From Bryum argenteum (Eukaryota; Streptophyta; Bryopsida; Bryales; Bryaceae): 64,000 bases of DNA. The stretch lies in the NCBI GenBank assembly GCA_037043015.1, contig CM073328.1:3397409-3461408 (forward strand), in the 5' to 3' direction. The notes under the pieces were generated by a model. The model did no database searches and was not told the origin of the DNA. It was given only the letters and a program-made list of their open reading frames with translations. Below are positions 58,385 to 64,000 of this stretch, piece by piece. Within the stretch, counting starts at the first letter, position 1, and every line of letters begins with the position of its first letter. The position numbers and the translations under genes were made by a program.

Positions 58385-60635
58385 TGGTATCAGAGCCCTT
58401 CTGAACGCTACAGAACTAGATCCTCACAGAACTAGATCTTGTTAGATAAGTTAGATGGACTCCCTACTTAGAGACGTGTCTGAGTCGACGAAGCTCGATG
58501 GACAACGAAACTACCTGCTATGGAGTTATAGGGTGAAGATGCTTCTTATGCAAGAAAATTTGTGGCGGTACTTCACTGTATCTTCGACGTCTGGAGCCAG
58601 CAGTTCGAACACCATCTCCTCATCCACGACCACCACAAATGCAGACAAGATCCGCGCCTGCCGCATACTCATTTCTACGGTAAAAGATCACGTAATCCTT
58701 CATGTTATGCACCTCACGGACCCTCTTGAGATCTGGGACACCTTGAAGAGAATGTATGACATTCAATCTCCCTCTAGACGATTAGCTCTAAAAGAAAGAC
58801 TGTATTCTCTTAGAATGACTGAGGGTAAGTCTGTAGACTCACATCTACAAGAAACCAACTCGATTATTACTCAACTGTCAAGCTTAGGGGTAGCTGTCCC
58901 AGATGAGGATCTTGTGGATCCAACGCTTGCTAGTCTACCTCGAAGCTGGTCCACCTTCAGGGCTATTCAGAAAGGGAGAGAAAAGAGCCCCACCTTTTCC
59001 GAATTGCAGGGACTCATGTTGCATGAAGAGAACTCGCAAATCCTTGACAAGGAATCGGAGGAAGTACTGTCGTTGCAGCGCAACTCCGATCGATTCTACA
59101 GGCCGCCACAACATCGTGATCAGCGCGGAGGACGCTCCAATCGCGGGGCTAAGGACGCGGTCGCTCAACGGCATCCATCCGCATCTGCCGGGAGTGCGAC
59201 CAGAGCGGACACGGAGACGCGGACTGCGAGGTGACCAAGGTCAAACGGTAGATCAAGGATCTTCAGATCCAGCTGTCTAAACTCAAGACCACGGCTAGCA
59301 CCTACTCCGCCATCATGGACGAACACGATGGCGATGAAGACGATGCAGACAACCCTACGATGAACAAACAACACTGAATGCCTGTCTCGCCGCTTTCTCC
59401 ACCGATGAAGAACCCTGGTTCTTGGACTCAGACGGGAGTTCTCACGTCACTAGTAACAGCAACCTTCTCTCCAATATGTCCAACTCTTCCGTATCTAGCA
59501 TACGTATTGCAGCGGGACAAGTCCTACCTGTCGAAACCAAGGGTACTGTAAGATTTCCAAATTCAAAAATAAAGGAAGTGACAGACATTCTATACGTCCC
59601 TGGTGTTCAGACTAACTTGCTCTCCGTAGGCACTCTCGCAGATCTAGGATACACTCTCATCTTTACATGTAAACAGTGTCTCATATTTGACAAAGCCCTT
59701 GAGAATCTTCTGCTTCAGTCCTCACGCGACCCTCGCACGAAGCTATACAAGCTTACACATGCCACAACTTCCCCAGAAGTTTCACCTACCTTCTCAGCTA
59801 TGCACACACCACAAGTCTCGGTGGAGACTATCGACCTGTGGCATGCTCGTCTGGCCCACATCAATCGCCAAAGTCTTTACCAATTATCCAATCGCAACCT
59901 TGTCAATGGTCTCCCAAAGCTTTCTTACCTCAAGAAGCATTGTGATAGCTGCACCTTCGGTAAAGCTCACCGTGCCCCATTCCCGAAGCTTCGCTCCACG
60001 TTCACATCCCAGCCTCTGGAACTAGTGCACAGCGACCTTTGCGGGCCGTTTCCTACACCAACACGTTCCCAATGTAAGTATCTACTTACATTTATTGACG
60101 ATTTTTTAAAGAAAATCATGGATATATTTCTTGAAAACTATATCTCAAACCTTTGCTTACCTTAAAAAATTTAAAGCCCTAGTGGAGACTCCACTTCAAA
60201 AAATACAGTCAATTCGAACTGACACGGGCGGCGAGTATGTTTCTACTCAATTTACCGAATTCTGCGACTCTCACGGCATTCATCATCAAATGACTGCCGG
60301 CTACTCCCCACAACAGAACGGAATCGCGGAGAGGAAGAACCGTTACCTTCTTGAAGGAATTCGCAGCTCCGCTTCAGGTACATGCATTCCTCGTTCCTTG
60401 TGGGATGAAGTAGCCAAAGCAGTCAACTATGTTCAAAATCGTTTACCTTGCAGAGCTCTTAATTTGAAGACTCCAGAACAAGCTTTCACCGGTAAAAAAC
60501 CAGATATCTCTCATCTCCGTGTCCTTGGTTGTATAGCTTTCTGTCATATTCCACAGGAAAAACGAGATAAGTTAGACTCTAAAGCCATAGCAACTCTTTT
60601 CCTTGGCTATGATGAACAATCCAAAGCATATAGAA
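58385..60635 (+). mobile_element. Ty1/copia retrotransposon, 5' half only
   Basis: Starts with a perfect initiator-Met tRNA primer-binding site, TGGTATCAGAGC (58385-58396). Gag, protease and integrase follow in copia order. Homology stops after the integrase C-terminal phrase FLGYDEQSKAYR at about 60635. There is no reverse transcriptase or RNase H, and the next sequence belongs to a different unit. Either the 3' half was deleted or it lies beyond the window, split by the inserted unit. Confidence 0.85.
58455..60635 (+). pseudogene. copia gag-protease-integrase, disrupted
   Basis: Gag starts at the ATG at 58455 with MDSLLRDVSESTKLDGQRNY and an LWSYRVKMLLMQENLW block (UBN2-type). A zinc knuckle, CRECDQSGHGDADC, lies in another frame at about 59179-59225, so a frameshift precedes it; TAG follows at about 59249. 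Protease-like WFLDSDGSSHVTSN replaces the family's DSGAS core. Integrase has the HHCC finger (LWHARLAHINRQ, CDSCTFGKAH) and catalytic residues in LVHSDLCGPF, IRTDTGGEYVS and QQNGIAERKNR. A frameshift near 60125 splits the integrase. Confidence 0.88.
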
Positions 60636-61512
60636 CCCCGTATTCGTTAATTTGGCCCAATCCCATTTATATTTGACCGCACACTATTTAAATAAAAACA
60701 CTTAAACAAGGCATAGTGACGTTATCAAATAATGTGGGTATGGAAAATAGTATTACTTTTGGTAGGTGAAAGTGACGGTTACATGAAATAAACATCATTT
60801 TGGAATCGTTGAAAATTGATTAAAAAAATATTTATATTGTATGTGGAAGAAAAAGAAATCCGGACCTTAAAAGAATTGATGTAAAGAAATACTGTAAAAG
60901 AAAAAGAAAGTACTGTATACGTAAAAGAATTCGGTTTAAAGATAAAGAAATGCTAAAAACATAAAGAAACGTGCAAATATAAGGAATTATGAAAGATAAC
61001 GAAACAAAATATTCAATAGAAAAAAATACAAAGATTCGTCGGTGGGAGAAATAGAGGTGTCAACATTAGAGGAGCAAATTTGTGAGGTGATTGTATCAAC
61101 TCTTATTTGCGGACTTGTCATTCGAATAACCCAAACCCACCTCCCAAGTTTGACAATGAGGTCTCCCCAAAAACGACAAGCGTAGCAATGATAGCGTCTT
61201 ACAAATCACTTTTGAAGATTGCGTACATTCGGTACAAAAAATTCCTATGCACCTTCGCGATTTGCTCTGCATCGCAATTTCATTAACAAGGTGAAAACGT
61301 TGCACGACATGGAATTTACATTTTCCACGGATCATTGTGGCTGGCCTCTCTATTCCTAAAAACATCATACTTACTCTAATATTACCTAAATTGCTATGCA
61401 TGTCCTTGTTACCTACTACATTGCAACGTACATAACTCCATCTCGTAATTTCTAAATCCTACTCCCCACAACTACGAGCTCCATATACAATTGAACCATG
61501 AATACTTTTAAA
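60636..61512. other. left arm of the uncharacterised transposon-like unit
   Basis: AT-rich sequence between the end of copia homology and the stop of the minus-strand transposon protein. It presumably contains that unit's left terminus. A candidate border lies in the CCCCGTATTCG region at 60638-60650, but the other end is outside the window, so inverted repeats cannot be tested. Confidence 0.35.
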
Positions 61513-64000
61513 TCACTCGCTCGCATGTGTGGTTTGACCAACGTCGCTTTCTCTGTGATTCCTCTCATGCTCTTGGATTCGATGTAAATTGTCGAGCGCA
61601 AATAATATTTGGTCTCTCGGAGCAAATTGTTTCCTCCCTTTTGAAGGCTTCCAAGAAGCAAGAACACTATCAGTAAATATAGCATCCTGGGTTTTTGCTG
61701 AACGGTCCAACTTGTAACAAAACTCATCAATTGAATCCCATCCACGATACAACTCCTCAGAGGTTTCCCCACTATTGTCTGGAAGCCACCAACGCACATT
61801 GAATGACTTGAAATTCGGTTTTGTTGGATCCATTTGTGGATGGTTCATAACTTTCCCAAGCCATATTGGATCCTCGCTATCGTCTGCTGGTCTTACAAAT
61901 ACCAAAAACCCTTTCTGGATATCCCGCACGGTAGTAAATGAAGGCGGGGGTATGTCCTCCAATGTTCCAATATAATGAGGTACCTCTTCCTCGACGTCAT
62001 CTTCTCCTAATACGTATTCCGGTTCATATCCTCTGCCAACTCCGTTCAAAGGTCCCATATCATCAGGCGGAAGTCTAGTTTGTGGCCAAAATCCACTTTT
62101 CAATGGAATGTCACCCTCATTCCTAGCAACATCCCTCATTGATATTATTGCATCTTGTACCCCTGTCCAATACTCCACATAGTGAGAATGTTCTCCTTTG
62201 AAAGCGGGAGTCACGTTGGCTTCCAACAATTGATTGTAATGAGCAATGAATCCATCGATACCCTTCAATATCTCCTCCTCATGCTTCAGTCCCTTTGACT
62301 TCACAGCAAAAGGCTCCGCATCCTCTGGAGGCAACACAGGTTTACCTGTATCGTCTGCCTTCCACAATTTTATGCCAACAATATGGGTTGGTTTCCATAT
62401 TTCCTCCGTACAAGCTAATTTATATTGCATCAAAGGCCAGCCGTCCTCGTTGATAAAAAACCTGAACTGACTTCCCTTGCTGTGGCCCTCCAGTCGTGTC
62501 TTTCCTGCCTCTGCCATATATGGTGCAATAAAGTGCTTGAAATCTGGAATTTCTTCGATTAGATGCGGGATCATAGGACCGTCTTTGTCTAAATCCATAT
62601 ATGATTTCATGAGCATTGGTAAAGTGGGATGATTCTTCTCCTTCAAAACCGTACTCCACCTCCCAAATGATGCATCAATGTCTTCGTGCGTATGTCCAAC
62701 CATCATAAACGACACTGCCACTTCTCTCACGATCCTTTTGGCCACCATCAACGACCAAAAACAAAAACAGAACCTGTTTTTATTCTCCCTCCAACAATTG
62801 TCCAGTTAGATATGCAAAACCGGAGGTAGCGGTCGTGCTTGTTTCGGAATTTGTGGTGGTTCACGGAGAGATGCAAAACACATTTCTTTTCCGTTGAGTA
62901 TAGCTTTAAACAGCGCGTTGCTTTCGCTATGATGAAACAGGCCTCTTGACGTAGCCACAGGCATCTCTTCTAAATCACGCAACAATTTGGCAACGGACCC
63001 AATTGTAAAATTACTATCACATGGAAACATATCCATTGAGTAGTGTGCGTACTTCAAATCACCGTGTCCATGTGCAAACATGCCTGTCACTGAAATCGGA
63101 AGCTTCGTCAAAGCATCCAAATCTTTTGTGCGAGATTTCAGGCATGGAAGTGCTGTTTTGGAGTGGTCCATCTTGTCATGCAATATACACAAAAATTCAA
63201 GAGGCCTTTTCTTAGAATGTGTTCTATCCGACCAATACGCAGCGCGTGCAGACATCTGGGCATTTGTATGTTTAGTGTACAACGACTCAAATTCCTTGTG
63301 ATCTGCTGAACCCGGTACAGCTGATAGTTTCAACGTTTGTATCCTATCGCACTTGGAGCATCTCGAGAATGAGTCCCCTCTCCTTTTAATCCGATACTTT
63401 GCAAATTTTGAAGAGCGTATTCGACTTAACAGGCTTATTGACACTGGTCTTAAACCAACTTCAAGGTTCGCCTGCAAACATTTCCTACTTTCCTTAGTAA
63501 CTACTATGAACTGCCAAAATGTCAAGTTTAACTGACTGAACTCATGTTTTGCAATATCAAGGTTACAAGTACCTTGTTTACTTGCGGAAGAAATTGATTC
63601 CACCGTATTCCTGTAGGTAAAATCTTCTGAGGAACGCGTTCACCTGATGGTACTGTGCAAGGATAAGGCATTCGGTCTGCGATGTTCTCAATCATGCTCT
63701 CCAAAATGAATGTGGCATGTTCCGTAGAGGCCCTTGGTTTTGATTTCCCTGTATTGCCATGAGGTCGTCCCCTCTCACCGTCTCGAGCCTGTTTCTCATA
63801 ACGCCTGAATGTTCTATCTGATACCCCGTGGATGAGTTTCCACCCTTTGACACAAACTTGTTTGTATTCAATCATCACGAGATCCTCTTTGCCATCCTCT
63901 GAACGAAACTTTATTCGATGTACGTCAAGGTTTCTCGTCCGCTTTTCTTGTGTATCCTTCAAGAACATTTCTTGACGTAGTGACCGAATTATATTAGGAG
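61513..64000 (-). pseudogene. uncharacterised transposon-like protein (DUF7869-type, from memory), partial, one nonsense codon
   Basis: Two exons on the minus strand, 64000-63573 (continues past the edge) and 63471-61513, join in phase over a 101-bp intron (GTACTTG...TTTGCAG). About 790 residues are visible. N-terminal part: VCVKGWKLIHGVSDRTFRRY, then MPYPCTVPSGERV. Middle: SRCSKCDRIQTL (possible zinc knuckle), CILHDKMDHSKTALP, SVTGMFAHGHGDLKYAHYS. Then LDNCWRENKNRF and MMVGHTHEDIDASFGRWS. C-terminal part: FLVFVRPADDSEDPIWLGKV, resembling a small SH3/BAH-like module. An in-frame TAA at 62806-62808 sits where the family has Gln (one C-to-T change). I know this family only as repetitive, uncharacterised proteins of algae and early land plants. 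Three conserved acidic blocks resemble a DDE-transposase layout; that is inference. Confidence 0.65.

Overview
The window is nuclear DNA of a land plant. The host genes have short GT-AG introns, plant-type protein families (a NAC transcription factor, a plant-style homocysteine S-methyltransferase, a mitochondrial D-lactate dehydrogenase) and wide AT-rich spacers full of transposons. The F-box/kelch relic, the piggyBac elements and the uncharacterised transposon protein at the right edge fit a bryophyte or another early-diverging lineage better than a flowering plant. That placement is inference; no species is named.

Host genes, left to right: (1) a complete 18-exon D-lactate dehydrogenase on the minus strand (400-5988); all exon phases close into a 552-residue protein. 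(2) An F-box/kelch-type pseudogene (about 9231-10197, minus). (3) A single-exon, bacterial-type guanine deaminase (15244-16548, minus), divergent from (4) a two-exon membrane-tethered NAC transcription factor (17361-19590, plus), whose C-terminal transmembrane exon is easily missed because the intron opens with an in-frame stop. (5) A 7-exon homocysteine S-methyltransferase (29162-31717, minus; 348 residues). (6) A small glycine-rich TGD5-like protein (51300-51781, plus). (7) A partly resolved multi-exon gene with an HTH-like segment, an AT-hook and a WRC-like Cys/His motif (53532-56249, plus).

Mobile DNA fills most of the rest. A 5.7 kb piggyBac element (20800-26490) has perfect 14-bp terminal inverted repeats and TTAA at both ends; its transposase is broken by single-base indels, mostly in homopolymers. 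Two well-preserved 260-bp TTAA elements (13268-13528, 57012-57271) and a decayed third (about 49078-49363) share subterminal sequence with it. A separate 970-bp TTAA family has copies at 35477-36446, 39728-40697 and 40783-about 41745. A complete chromodomain Ty3/gypsy element (42462-48455, minus) has two 404-bp LTRs and a CCCTC target duplication. Each LTR carries an array of heat-shock-element motifs just upstream of its TATA box. A decayed Ty1/copia element (gag to integrase, 58385-about 60635) is cut off where a second, uncharacterised transposon-like unit begins; that unit runs off the right edge. Two other MITE-like inverted-repeat elements, a tRNA-derived SINE and several tandem arrays complete the picture.

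The host genes are unrelated housekeeping and regulatory loci and form no cluster. The most interesting signals are the heat-shock-element promoter of the gypsy LTR, the piggyBac master/MITE set, the intron that separates DNA-binding and membrane-anchor parts of the NAC protein, the bacterial-like guanine deaminase, and the transposon protein with DDE-like motifs at the right edge. All coordinates and splice sites were read by eye.
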